NCBI RefSeq assembly: GCF_005925325.1
Contig: NZ_SRMP01000001.1
Location: 620,001-684,000, forward strand
Origin: Pedobacter helvus
GTDB taxonomy: Bacteria > Bacteroidota > Bacteroidia > Sphingobacteriales > Sphingobacteriaceae
Direction of reading: 5' to 3'
DNA: 64,000 nucleotides
Shown: one piece after another, positions 7,091 to 15,583 of the stretch
Position numbering within the stretch: position 1 is the first letter of the stretch
Layout of the letters: each line of letters begins with the position of its first letter
Notes under the pieces: model-generated
The model's database searches: none
Told to the model about the DNA's origin: nothing
What the model saw: only the letters and a program-made list of their open reading frames with translations
Made by a program: the position numbers and the translations under genes

Positions 7091-7794
7091 TGGCTATCGT
7101 ATCTCGTAAGGAATTTGCAGAGATGTGCGGGGATGACGTTAAAACACTTAACGTTTATATCAACCGGCGCAAGGTTATTATGCATGATCCTGAGGGGAAA
7201 AAGATCGACACCGAAAACCTGGTTAACCTTCTTTACAAAAAGAAGCGCCACGAAATCAACAAAGCGAAAAAAGAAGATGCTGAAATCGCAAAACAGATCA
7301 TCGCCAATCCTAGAAAAAACGTAACTGAAGAATCCAACAACGGAGACGACGATGACGAAGATAATTCTAGCGAGGCGGATTTCGTGTCTGAAATGATGAA
7401 GGGTTTTGCCGGAGAAAATGGTTTTTCTGGTGGACAAAGTCCGATGTTAAAAAAACTGATCAAAGATACGGAGCTGGTAGAGTTGAAAATTCAAAAGGAA
7501 AAGATTTTGCTTGATAAGGCTGCAGGTAAATTAATACCTATTGATGTTGCTGCAAACCTATTAAGAAGCCAAGCACGATTTATATTTTCTAATTTCGACA
7601 ACGCTATTGAGAATATCGCAGGTGTGTACTGTCAAATCATGGCAAACGGAGATATGTCTTTGTATGCTAGGATTGTGGAAGAGGGAAAAAAGCAGTTATC
7701 AGCAGCGATTGAACGTGCAGGTTCAGATGTAGATAGCGACTTAGAAAAAATAGTAAATGAATTTAGCCAACATTCTGCTACTAGAGTTTTATGA
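7090..7794 (+). CDS. Terminase small subunit, Nu1-like
   Basis: A 234-residue protein. Residues 1-50 (VSRKEFAEMCGDDVKTLNVYI, then KIDTENLVNLL) resemble the winged helix-turn-helix of lambda gpNu1, which binds cos DNA. An acidic linker (about 80-96, rich in D and E) leads to a helical C-terminal half (LKKLIKDTELVELKIQKEKI) likely to contact the large subunit. It is immediately followed by the large terminase with an ATGA overlap at 7791. The DNA just upstream carries the repeat array that would be its natural target. Assignment rests on position, domain layout and the start motif. Confidence 0.85.
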   Translation: MAIVSRKEFAEMCGDDVKTLNVYINRRKVIMHDPEGKKIDTENLVNLLYKKKRHEINKAKKEDAEIAKQIIANPRKNVTEESNNGDDDDEDNSSEADFVSEMMKGFAGENGFSGGQSPMLKKLIKDTELVELKIQKEKILLDKAAGKLIPIDVAANLLRSQARFIFSNFDNAIENIAGVYCQIMANGDMSLYARIVEEGKKQLSAAIERAGSDVDSDLEKIVNEFSQHSATRVL

Positions 7795-9860
7795 TAAACT
7801 ACACCGAAATCAATAATGCTAGGATCTCAGCTTTAAGAGAAATCAATGCCGATATTTTCGGGTTTAATTTGGTTAAGCCATTACCAGCAGATTGGATGGA
7901 AAAAACAATTTACATTCCCGCCTCTACTTCTGTTAGGCCAGGCTTATATAGTTTTGAATTTACCCCGTACATGAGGGAAATAGTGAATATTCTCCATCCT
8001 ACAGATATTACACGATTTGTTTCCATTATTAAAGATGGACAAAGCGGATTTACAACAGCTTTAGTCGTAGGTGGTATTTGCTACATCATTTCTGAAACTC
8101 CAGATGGTATTTTATTCACCGCATCTGATATACAACTAGCAGCAAAAACGGTTGAAGAAAGGTTGGATCCTGTAATTAGAAGTTCAAGTTTAAATCACTT
8201 GATTAGACCGAACGTAATCAAACGATCAAACAACAGATCAGGCGATACAAGTAAGAAAAAAGAATTTGCTGGCGGAACATTAACCAGTGCTGGCACAAAT
8301 AGTGCAAACACCTTTAGGATGTTTTCCGCTAAATACATTTTCGCCGATGATTACGATACATCACCTACAGAAATAGGAAAAGAAGGTTCGCCCAAAATGG
8401 TAATGAAAACCCGTCAAAACAGTTTTGGTGATAAAGCTAAAACATTCATGATCTCCACTCCTACCGTCACACAAACAAGTGCTACCTACAAGCAATATCT
8501 TTTGGGTACACAAGAAAAATGGAACTGGCCATGTCCGCATTGTGGCCAGTATTTTCCTGTTGAGTGGTTTGTCAAATTGGAAGATGGCAGTAAAAGTGGA
8601 GTAATTTACGATTTAGATGACGAAAAAAAACTTATACCAGATAGCATCAGGTATGTAACACCATGCTGTAAGGGCATAATTTTGGAAAAAGAAAAATATG
8701 ATTTAAACCTACTAGGCAAATGGATACCAACAGTAGAAAAACCTGTAGAACGAAATCATAGATCCTTTCAGAAAAATTCGATCTACAACCCACCTGGCTT
8801 TGATGGTTGGCGTACACTAGTTGAAGAATGGTTAGCCGCAAATCCACACGGAGAAAAAGCTAATACCTTACTATTAAAGGTATTCAACAACCTAAGGCTG
8901 GGTTTACCTTATGCCGAAGTAGGAGAAGCACCACGTGTAAACGAATTAATGGAAAATACACGAGAATATGTGCCTGGAGTTATACCTGATCTAACTTGTG
9001 AAAAGGACGGCAATGGCTCTATCATTATGCTTACGCTTTCATGTGATATCAACGGTATCATGGAAACTGATAATGAAGATGTTCGTTTGGATTGGGAGAT
9101 TTTAGCACATAGTAGTTCTGGTCCAACCTATTCTGTAGATCATGGATCTATTGGTACTTTCAAACGTTTAAGGGATAAATCTAAAGCTGAGCGTGAAAAT
9201 GACCACAATAGGGATAAGTATACTCTAAGCCATGGAATGAACTTCTCAGTTTGGCCTTTATTTGAGGAGCTAATTAGGAAATCTTATCCTATGGAAAGTA
9301 ACACTAGCGAAACCAGAAACATAGACATTACAGTTGTAGATACTGGATTTGGTGAAAAGTTAGCAATGCAATTTATTAAATCGTTGTATGCAGATGGAAT
9401 AATGATTTACGGTGTTAAAGGGCGTGTTGAAGACAGCTATACCAAAATAACTGTTGACAAAACTAAAATATCCAGAAGTAAAGAACACCCAAAACATCTA
9501 TATAATATTGAAGTTAATTTAGTTAAGGAAGATTTAGCTAGCTTCATGAAATTAAAAACTGGTGATGATGGAACGCAGCCGTCCGGTTTTATGAATTACC
9601 CTCAGCCTACCGACGGTAAGTATACCATGAAAAGTTATTTCATCCATTATGAAGGTGAACGGAAAACAGAAGTGAAAAAAAATAACGAGACTGTCGGTTT
9701 TCGCTGGGAGAAAAAAAACAACCAAAGTTTAAATCACTTTTGGGATGTTCGCATCTATAATCTTGTTGCGCCATTGGTTTATTTGGATATAGTAAAACAA
9801 TCTGATCCTAGTTTAAAAAATTTGACATGGGAAGAATTTGTTATGATGATTACACAATAA
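7791..9860 (+). CDS. Terminase large subunit, lambda gpA (GpA) family
   Basis: A 689-residue ATPase/nuclease that packages DNA. Features typical of the GpA family are seen in order: an N-terminal ATPase domain with DGQSGFTTAL (about 81-90) near the Walker-A position, an acidic ATPase segment FADDYDTSP (about 184-192), KTFMISTPTV as coupling motif, and the zinc-knuckle-like WPCPHCGQYF (about 246-255) with a partner CC further on. The C-terminal nuclease half contains VVDTGFG and conserved acidic residues. The length is close to the 640 residues of lambda gpA. The family generates cohesive ends, which supports a cos site upstream. Confidence 0.93.
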   Translation: MINYTEINNARISALREINADIFGFNLVKPLPADWMEKTIYIPASTSVRPGLYSFEFTPYMREIVNILHPTDITRFVSIIKDGQSGFTTALVVGGICYIISETPDGILFTASDIQLAAKTVEERLDPVIRSSSLNHLIRPNVIKRSNNRSGDTSKKKEFAGGTLTSAGTNSANTFRMFSAKYIFADDYDTSPTEIGKEGSPKMVMKTRQNSFGDKAKTFMISTPTVTQTSATYKQYLLGTQEKWNWPCPHCGQYFPVEWFVKLEDGSKSGVIYDLDDEKKLIPDSIRYVTPCCKGIILEKEKYDLNLLGKWIPTVEKPVERNHRSFQKNSIYNPPGFDGWRTLVEEWLAANPHGEKANTLLLKVFNNLRLGLPYAEVGEAPRVNELMENTREYVPGVIPDLTCEKDGNGSIIMLTLSCDINGIMETDNEDVRLDWEILAHSSSGPTYSVDHGSIGTFKRLRDKSKAERENDHNRDKYTLSHGMNFSVWPLFEELIRKSYPMESNTSETRNIDITVVDTGFGEKLAMQFIKSLYADGIMIYGVKGRVEDSYTKITVDKTKISRSKEHPKHLYNIEVNLVKEDLASFMKLKTGDDGTQPSGFMNYPQPTDGKYTMKSYFIHYEGERKTEVKKNNETVGFRWEKKNNQSLNHFWDVRIYNLVAPLVYLDIVKQSDPSLKNLTWEEFVMMITQ

Positions 9861-9870
9861 AATATTTTTT

Positions 9871-9910
9871 ATTTCATTTTACGAAATAAAAGAAATTTAA
9901 ATGTATATTT
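9871..9910 (+). promoter_or_regulatory. Phage box B (head module)
   Basis: ATTTCATTTTACGAAAT, AAAA, GAAAT, then TATATTT about 8 bases further (9904-9910). It lies 11 bp after the large-terminase stop and before the W-like/portal genes. Spacing is base-for-base identical to box C. Interpreted as a phage promoter or activator site. Confidence 0.75.
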
Positions 9911-9940
9911 CCATCCTTCATAAATAGGTTTGTTTGGTTT

Positions 9941-9976
9941 AACTGGTGCACGCATTCTGTGTGTGCCAGTTTTTTA
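9941..9976 (+). terminator. Terminator-like hairpin in the leader after box B
   Basis: The arm AACTGGTGCAC pairs with GTGTGTGCCAGTT (with G-U wobbles) around a short loop, followed by a run of T. It lies between box B and the W-like gene, so a transcript from box B would meet it before any coding sequence. It may attenuate that transcript or end the terminase transcript. Confidence 0.6.
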
Positions 9977-9986
9977 ACTTAAAATC

Positions 9987-10295
9987 ATGTCGTTAGATAA
10001 TTGTACGATCGTAGAATACTTGGAAAGTAAGCCGACGCTTGCGGCAAGGATTAGAGCTATAGATGTTTTGATTGACAAGGCTATTCTTTCGATGGCAGAA
10101 ACAGTTGAAGGTGTCGGGGGAAATATCAGCACCTATGAATTAGATGATGGACAAGTTAAGATTAAAACCGGATACCGAAGCATAAGCGAGGTAGAGGCAG
10201 GTATAAAATCGCTAGAAAGGATGAAAAACCTTTATAGTAATAAACTTTACGGTCGTAGTGTGCAATTGCGAGATATTAACACATTTGGTAGATAA
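9987..10295 (+). CDS. Head-tail connector, lambda gpW-like
   Basis: A 102-residue protein between the large terminase and portal, exactly where lambda gpW lies. The C-terminal part (YELDDGQVKIKTGYRSISEVEAGIKSLERM) has the beta-hairpin plus helix pattern of gpW-type connectors, in which a DG turn is followed by a helix. It is somewhat longer than lambda gpW (68 residues), with an extra N-terminal helix. The last base is shared with the portal start at 10295. gpW joins the filled head to the neck. Assignment is from position and pattern. Confidence 0.6.
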   Translation: MSLDNCTIVEYLESKPTLAARIRAIDVLIDKAILSMAETVEGVGGNISTYELDDGQVKIKTGYRSISEVEAGIKSLERMKNLYSNKLYGRSVQLRDINTFGR

Positions 10296-11923
10296 TGGCG
10301 TTTTGGAATAGCTGGTTTGGCAAGCCGTCAATTGATGAGCAAGTTGTAGAAAATATTTTACAGCAAGAGGTATCTGCAGTTAAGCAACAAAACACCTCAA
10401 ATTCTTTTTTCGATGGCGATTTCCATACAGGAAATTATATGGTTAACACCTTCGTTTTTAATGGCGAAAAGTCACATGGCGAGCTTGGAAATCCTATTAA
10501 TCTTTTACCCGACTATAAAGCTTTGCGACTTAGAGCATACGAAGCTGACTTTACCAATGATACGGTTAAAATCGTAACTGGTAAATTTTTTAAATGGGTA
10601 ATCGGAACCGGACTAAAACTCAGATCAGAACCAAACAAAGTAGTATTAGATATTGAGGGTATTAAAGAACCTTTAAAGCCTTTCCGCAATAACGTCGAAA
10701 GTTATTTTCACACATATGCTTCGAGCACAATGTCTGATTATTCTGGCAAACAAGATTTGCACGACAATGCAAGGGATGTTCTAAAGACTTCATTTTTGGG
10801 AGGCGATTGTTTAACGGTACTTCGTGTCGATAATGACTACAACCTCACAGTACAGGTTATAGACGGTCAACATATTTGCACTCCCATTCTCAGCAACGGC
10901 TATATCGAGGCTGCCAAACTAAGGGGCAATAAAATAAAGCACGGGGTAGAGATCGATAAGAGAGGTCAGCATGTTGCATTTTACTTCGTTACTCAAACGG
11001 ATAACGCCTTACCAACTTATGAGCGTATTGAAGCTAAAAGTAAATCAACAGGTTTGACTATGGCTTGGTTAACTTATGGAGATAAGCAGCGCATCGATCA
11101 TGTTAGAGGGGTATCAAATCTATCTGCTATACTTGAGAAGGTTAAAAAGCTAGATCGTTATACAGAAGCTTCGGTATCAGCTGCAGAGGAAAGAGCAAAA
11201 ATTCCATTTGCTATTGAGCACAGCCGATTTTCAGATGGCGAGAATCCTTTATTGGGAGCGCTAAAGAAAAATCAAGGGGTTGATGTCATGGAGAGTAGTT
11301 ATGCTACAGGTGCCAAATTAGCGCCGCAGATTGCTGCTACGGCGAATAAACAGGTTTGGAACATGCCTATTGACAGTAAACTAAAAGCTTTAGAAAGTAA
11401 TTCTGAAATAAATTACGAAACGTTTTTCAAAGCCATATTCGTTCAAATATGCGCCAGTATGGATTTACCTCCAGAGGTAGCTTTACAACAATATAATTCA
11501 AATTACTCGGCGTCTAGGGCTGCTATCAATGGTTTTTCTTTTATTTTAGAACAGTATCGAGATAAATACAGTAAATCATTTTATAAAAAAGTTTATGTAG
11601 TGTGGTTACACTTGCATATTCTCAAGAACAAAGTAAGTGCAAGCGGCTATCTGCCTGCTTTTTTAAATAAAAATAGATATGTGGTAGAAAGCTATGCGAA
11701 TTCACGGTTTATTGGTCAGCGCATACCTCACATAGATCCTAAAAAAGAAGCCGACGCTTTGCGTATTATGCTAGGAGATCCATCAAAAGGTGAACAACCA
11801 TTAATTACTCATGAAGACGCTACAGAACAGCTGGGTAATGGCGACTTTTTTGAGAACCATGATAAAGTAATTGAAGAAAGAGAATTAGCACCAAAACAAA
11901 ATGCAACTAAGCCCGAAAATTAA
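10295..11923 (+). CDS. Portal protein, lambda gpB family
   Basis: A 542-residue portal that would form the dodecameric vertex through which DNA enters. Signatures of the lambda-type family are visible: IDGQHICTP (about 188-197), HVRGVSNLSAIL (about 268-280), EERAKIPFAIEH, and LPPEVALQQYNSNYSASRAAI (about 394-414), the conserved segment near the clip/stem region. Length matches lambda gpB (533). It overlaps the W-like gene by one base and the following small gene by 23 bp. Confidence 0.92.
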   Translation: MAFWNSWFGKPSIDEQVVENILQQEVSAVKQQNTSNSFFDGDFHTGNYMVNTFVFNGEKSHGELGNPINLLPDYKALRLRAYEADFTNDTVKIVTGKFFKWVIGTGLKLRSEPNKVVLDIEGIKEPLKPFRNNVESYFHTYASSTMSDYSGKQDLHDNARDVLKTSFLGGDCLTVLRVDNDYNLTVQVIDGQHICTPILSNGYIEAAKLRGNKIKHGVEIDKRGQHVAFYFVTQTDNALPTYERIEAKSKSTGLTMAWLTYGDKQRIDHVRGVSNLSAILEKVKKLDRYTEASVSAAEERAKIPFAIEHSRFSDGENPLLGALKKNQGVDVMESSYATGAKLAPQIAATANKQVWNMPIDSKLKALESNSEINYETFFKAIFVQICASMDLPPEVALQQYNSNYSASRAAINGFSFILEQYRDKYSKSFYKKVYVVWLHLHILKNKVSASGYLPAFLNKNRYVVESYANSRFIGQRIPHIDPKKEADALRIMLGDPSKGEQPLITHEDATEQLGNGDFFENHDKVIEERELAPKQNATKPEN

Positions 11924-12320
11924 AAACAAATCATTGATTTGGTCGCTACTTTTAAAGGTGCGAGTTGGTACAGTGGTAAATGCTGGAGGTAACTACTATT
12001 TTAACACATCAGGAAAAAATTCTGCTGTTACTGATACTAACAATTGGTTCCAAATTTTCAGTAATCCAGGATCTGTCACCATTGAACTAAATAAAACGGC
12101 TGCTAATATTACTGGTAATGATCCTGATTATGGAATTAGCATAGCTAATGATAATGCACCTGTCTTCCCTACCATATTAAAATTGTATGTAGACATCTTA
12201 GGTAATGGAAGTTACCAACTAGTAGATCCAGTCATTTATGATCCAGCTACAAAGATGATTTCTGGTCTTTCAAGCCCAGCAGATTTTCCAAATCAAAAGA
12301 TTAAAATATTTTTTCAATAA
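11901..12320 (+). CDS. Small phage protein, possible surface or fibre-type domain
   Basis: A 139-residue frame beginning 23 bp inside the portal gene. The first 25 residues look like out-of-frame filler, and a compact domain seems to start at about residue 22 (VGTVVNAGGNYYFNTSG, TDTNNWFQI), resembling the small beta repeats of tail-fibre proteins. The rest (ILKLYVDILGNGSYQLVD) is beta-rich. It may be a remnant of a larger gene or a small capsid-surface protein. Box C starts 7 bp after its stop, so it belongs to the box B transcript. Confidence 0.5.
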   Translation: MQLSPKIKNKSLIWSLLLKVRVGTVVNAGGNYYFNTSGKNSAVTDTNNWFQIFSNPGSVTIELNKTAANITGNDPDYGISIANDNAPVFPTILKLYVDILGNGSYQLVDPVIYDPATKMISGLSSPADFPNQKIKIFFQ

Positions 12321-12326
12321 TTTTTT

Positions 12327-12366
12327 ATTTCATTTTATGAAATATAAGAAATATAAATGTATATTA
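12327..12366 (+). promoter_or_regulatory. Phage box C (protease/capsid block)
   Basis: ATTTCATTTTATGAAAT, ATAA, GAAAT, then TATATT at 12360-12365. Identical spacing to box B. It precedes the protease/scaffold, decoration and major capsid genes, which need very high expression. Confidence 0.75.
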
Positions 12367-12374
12367 GTTTCATG

Positions 12375-12403
12375 TGCTTCTAAATGCTAATAGAAGCAGT
12401 TTT
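12375..12403 (+). terminator. Hairpin with T-run in the leader after box C
   Basis: TGCTTCT pairs with AGAAGCA across a 10-base loop and is followed by GTTTT. As after box B, the hairpin sits between the box and the first start codon. The stem is short, so efficiency is uncertain. Confidence 0.45.
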
Positions 12404-12416
12404 AAACATCGAGTAA

Positions 12417-13682
12417 ATGAACTATTCTTTAGCTAGAGAAATTTATGGCGGTGCGCCATGGATGGTTGATGCTTCAACTTTTAGTGCATTAAGATCAATG
12501 CTTAATGACTTTCGTGCTGGCGTTAACTTTCATGCGAAAGAAGATAAGAATAACGCTATAGCGTTGGTTAAGATTTCGGCAGCAACCAAGATAATCAATA
12601 GAACTTGGCAGCTTAGTGATGATTACCAAGGAGATGATTTAGTTTATGTCATTAATCTTAACGGTGTAATTACCAAAGATGGTGGCGAAAGTACATTTGG
12701 CATGAAACAACTAGCTGCTCAAATGCAGAACTTTGATGCAGACAAGCGAGTTAAAGGCGGTGTTATCGTTGTTGATAGTGGCGGTGGTTCTACATCTGGA
12801 ATGGAAGTAATGACACACGCTATTGAAAAGCTCACTAAACCACTAGTGACATTAGTTGAAAGAGGTGGTGTAGCAGCGTCTGCAGCTTATGGAATTAGCT
12901 CAGCTACCGATTATGTTTTTTCAGAAAGCAAACACTCTGTAGTAGGGAGTATAGGCACGATGGTTTCTTTTGCTGGTATCCCTAATGGAGAGCGTGATGG
13001 CGATAACCAAAAGCACTTTGCGATATATGCCACGAAAAGCACTGCAAAAAACAAGATGTGGGAAGAGGCAATCAATAGCGACAATGTTGAATTGATTAGG
13101 AAAGAACTACTCGATCCTGTAAACGAAAAGTTTTTGGCTGATATAAAACGTAGAAGACCTCAAGTGCTAGAAACTCAACTTGACGGCTCTGTTTACGAAG
13201 CTGGAAAAGTAGTCGGCACTTTGGTAGATGCTATTGGAACTTTCGATGATGCGGTAAAAAAAGTGATGGACCTGTCAAAAGCGCAACCATCCAATTCAAT
13301 TAGTAACAAAAATTCAAAAAATAAAATAAATACTAAGGCTATGACAGCACAAGAATTAAAATCGTCACATCCAGAAACTTACAAAGAGATTTTCGGTGCT
13401 GGCGTAAAGCAAGGTATTGCAGCTGAAAAAGATCGTGTAGGCTCATGGATGGCCCATGCAAAAACTGATTTACCTGCAGTCCAAAAAGGAATTGAAGATG
13501 GTGGAAAGATTACAGCGACAGCTCGTGAAAATTTTCTAGTTAAAGCAGCTTCATTAAAACAACTGGGAGATTTGAAAGCAGAAAGTGCTAAAGATCTTAA
13601 TCCAGATGAAGCAACTAGCGAAGAAAAAGAGCTTAGCGAAGCGGATGCATTTTATAAATCAATTTTGGAGGACACTGAATAA
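12417..13682 (+). CDS. Head maturation protease, S49 family (lambda gpC-like), with C-terminal scaffold
   Basis: A 421-residue protein. Residues 70-270 form an SppA/S49 serine protease: YVINLNGVIT, IVVDSGGGSTSG, and GGVAASAAYGISSATDYVF with the predicted nucleophile Ser155, then VGSIGTMVSF. The general-base Lys is probably K208 or K212 in IYATKSTAKNK. After an N/K/S-rich linker (about 289-306) comes a helical charged scaffold domain. Lambda gpC has the same design, with the scaffold Nu3 made from an internal start in the same frame. It cleaves scaffold and portal during prohead assembly. Last base shared with the decoration gene. Confidence 0.9.
   Translation: MNYSLAREIYGGAPWMVDASTFSALRSMLNDFRAGVNFHAKEDKNNAIALVKISAATKIINRTWQLSDDYQGDDLVYVINLNGVITKDGGESTFGMKQLAAQMQNFDADKRVKGGVIVVDSGGGSTSGMEVMTHAIEKLTKPLVTLVERGGVAASAAYGISSATDYVFSESKHSVVGSIGTMVSFAGIPNGERDGDNQKHFAIYATKSTAKNKMWEEAINSDNVELIRKELLDPVNEKFLADIKRRRPQVLETQLDGSVYEAGKVVGTLVDAIGTFDDAVKKVMDLSKAQPSNSISNKNSKNKINTKAMTAQELKSSHPETYKEIFGAGVKQGIAAEKDRVGSWMAHAKTDLPAVQKGIEDGGKITATARENFLVKAASLKQLGDLKAESAKDLNPDEATSEEKELSEADAFYKSILEDTE
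13341..13682 (+). CDS. Nested capsid scaffold from internal start of the protease gene (predicted)
   Basis: ATG at 13341 is codon 309 of the protease frame and is preceded by AAGG with short spacing. Starting there would give a 113-residue acidic, helical protein (MTAQELKSSHPETYKEIF start) with the composition of a scaffold. It follows a flexible linker, so the domain boundary and start codon coincide. In lambda the scaffold Nu3 is produced in this way inside gene C. No other scaffold gene is visible. The start is predicted, not proven. Confidence 0.6.
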   Translation: MTAQELKSSHPETYKEIFGAGVKQGIAAEKDRVGSWMAHAKTDLPAVQKGIEDGGKITATARENFLVKAASLKQLGDLKAESAKDLNPDEATSEEKELSEADAFYKSILEDTE

Positions 13683-14122
13683 TGGACGTTACACAAAGAA
13701 ACGCAACCCGTAATCAGTCAACCGCTGATTACCAAAGCAAGAAGATTTTTATCTTCGATAACAGATACATTGAGGGTGTCTTTAAAAATAATTCAGGAGG
13801 TTCTTTTACACTTTCGCCGGGAATGTTGGCTGTTAGAGATATTGCAGTTGCTGGTGGTTTTTTACCAGCAACAGCTGATAATATTGCAGATGTGATCGGT
13901 GTAGTTGCCGTAGATGGTTCTGTAGTTTTAGCAAATGCTGCTACGGCAAATGTAAACGTCTGCACAAAAGGTGGTATCGATGGAAACATGTTGATTTTAC
14001 CAGCTACGGTAACGCTTAACACTGTACCTACGGATGCAGCAAAAACCGTGAGAGATATTTTAGAAGGCATCGGCTTACATATCGATACTTCATCAGTAGA
14101 AATGACAAAATTCGATAACTAA
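13682..14122 (+). CDS. Capsid decoration protein, lambda gpD-like
   Basis: A 146-residue protein between protease and major capsid, the gpD position. It has the small beta-rich, Gly/Ala-rich pattern of decoration proteins: SFTLSPGMLAVRDI, VIGVVAVDGSVVLANAA and KGGIDGNMLILPATV. Trimers of gpD clamp the expanded capsid against packed DNA pressure. It overlaps the protease gene by one base, and the capsid gene starts two bases after its stop. Confidence 0.72.
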   Translation: MDVTQRNATRNQSTADYQSKKIFIFDNRYIEGVFKNNSGGSFTLSPGMLAVRDIAVAGGFLPATADNIADVIGVVAVDGSVVLANAATANVNVCTKGGIDGNMLILPATVTLNTVPTDAAKTVRDILEGIGLHIDTSSVEMTKFDN

Positions 14123-14123
14123 A

Positions 14124-15191
14124 ATGGCGATTTCATTATCACAACACAGAGCTGGTATTACGCAAACTGCTATTACCAAATTCTCTGACAGAAGTAAACC
14201 TAAATCTGGTCTACTTTCTTTCTTTAAAACTAAAACTACAACTGCGAAGCAGGTATCTATTGAAGTTCGCCGTAACGGCCGTAAAATCTCTGTTGACGTA
14301 CAACGCTGTACGGATCCAGTTAGAAATATTTTCAGTAAATCTACTGAGAAGATTTTCGTACCACCGTTCCATAGCGAAAGTTTCGATTTCACAGCTTGTG
14401 AAGCTTACGAAAGAACTTTCGGCGCTGGTAATGCTCCAAGCAAATACGATGCAACTAGTATGGTTGGAGACGCTTCTGAAAATTTAGCGGCGATTGAAGA
14501 TAAAATCACTCGTGCTAAAATTAAACAGGTTGCGGATGTTTTGCAAACTGGTGTGGTTACTATTAAAAATGGTGATAGCATCGATTTTAAACGCAAAGCA
14601 GCGTCAATGAAGGTGCTCGCTGGTGGTGCTAAATGGGATGCTCCTTCTACGGCAGATCCGTTACAAGATTATTATGATGGTATGGAATTCTTGCGTACGC
14701 AAGGTTTATCATCTGGTGCTTCTGTGAATGCTATTCATGGTACAGCCGCAATGTCTAACGTGTTAAGTAATCCTAAAGTGCAGGCTTTATTGGATCTTAG
14801 AAATATTAAACGTGGGGATATCGGTATGCCGCAGTTTAATGATGTTACCGGTTTAGTGTTCCATGGTCAATTAGCTGCGAAAGACTATGTAATTAACCTT
14901 TGGACCTTCGTAGATAGTTATGAAGATGCAGCTGGCAATGATGTGAAATACATCGATACTAACAATGTGATTATGTTAGCCGATGATTTCGAAGGCGACT
15001 TGGTACACGCTGGAGTTCCTGCCATTAAAAAAGATGGCGAAGGTAATGCAGCTGTAGTTTCCGTAGCTGGTGAGATTGTGGTACATGATGTGGTTGATCA
15101 AGTAAAAAGAACTTGGCAGTTGATCGCTGAAAGTGCTCCTTTAGCTATTCCAGTATCAGTGGACAGAATTTACACTATTAAAACTGCTTAG
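14124..15191 (+). CDS. Major capsid protein, lambda gpE family
   Basis: A 355-residue protein (lambda gpE has 341) directly after the D-like gene. The N-terminal third contains a basic segment (SIEVRRNGRKISVDVQR) and FVPPFHSESFDFTACEAYERTF, the P-x-x-x pattern seen at the start of gpE-like capsid folds. The middle and C-terminal parts (IHGTAAMSNVLSNPKVQALLD, IGMPQFNDVTGLVF, NNVIMLADDFEGD) follow the same family layout. It forms the hexamers and pentamers of the head (HK97 fold). Strongly adapted codon use and location support high expression. Confidence 0.88.
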   Translation: MAISLSQHRAGITQTAITKFSDRSKPKSGLLSFFKTKTTTAKQVSIEVRRNGRKISVDVQRCTDPVRNIFSKSTEKIFVPPFHSESFDFTACEAYERTFGAGNAPSKYDATSMVGDASENLAAIEDKITRAKIKQVADVLQTGVVTIKNGDSIDFKRKAASMKVLAGGAKWDAPSTADPLQDYYDGMEFLRTQGLSSGASVNAIHGTAAMSNVLSNPKVQALLDLRNIKRGDIGMPQFNDVTGLVFHGQLAAKDYVINLWTFVDSYEDAAGNDVKYIDTNNVIMLADDFEGDLVHAGVPAIKKDGEGNAAVVSVAGEIVVHDVVDQVKRTWQLIAESAPLAIPVSVDRIYTIKTA

Positions 15192-15193
15192 TC

Positions 15194-15583
15194 ATGGTTA
15201 AGAGATTTAGAGTAGTAACCATTGCGTTGTTAGGAGCTAACAACGTAATGAAAAAACATGGTGAAATTGTTACCAAAGAAGATTTAACTGGTTCTATCGA
15301 TGAACTTTTAACCGAAGGTTTTATTGAAGAAGTTAAAGAAACATCCGCCGATAAAAAAGCTGAGGCCGAACGTTTAGAAAAAGAGCAAGCTGACAAAGAT
15401 GCTGCTGATGCAAGGGCAAAAGAAGAAGCTCAAAAGATTGAGGCCGATAAAAAAGCTGAGGCCGAACGTTTAGAAAAAGAGCAAGCTGACAAAGATGCTG
15501 CTGATGCAAAGGCAAAAGAAGGAGATAAAAAAGAAACTCCTGCTTCAAACCCTTTGGTTGATAAACTTAAAAACAATAAATAA
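15194..15583 (+). CDS. Charged repeat protein at the lambda FI position
   Basis: A 129-residue protein with an N-terminal beta-like segment (RFRVVTIALLGANNVMKKHGEIV) and a C-terminal half made of two copies of a 32-residue helical, K/E/A/D-rich unit (15347-15520), predicted to form a long coiled coil. It lies after the major capsid gene where lambda has FI, a packaging helper of 132 residues. No sequence match to FI is evident beyond size and charge, so the role is positional inference. The repeat number may vary between relatives. Confidence 0.6.
   Translation: MVKRFRVVTIALLGANNVMKKHGEIVTKEDLTGSIDELLTEGFIEEVKETSADKKAEAERLEKEQADKDAADARAKEEAQKIEADKKAEAERLEKEQADKDAADAKAKEGDKKETPASNPLVDKLKNNK
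15347..15520 (+). repeat. Two tandem copies of a 96-bp coding repeat
   Basis: Copy 1 begins at 15347 and copy 2 at 15443. The first 66-plus bases of each are identical, then a single change (AGG against AAG, Arg/Lys) is seen before the copies diverge. The 96-bp period keeps the reading frame. Near-identity means the duplication is recent or maintained by recombination. Confidence 0.95.

Noticed and set aside
15333..15548. Minus-strand 71-residue frame
   Set aside because: It is the shadow of the K/E/A-rich tandem repeat in the FI-position gene.
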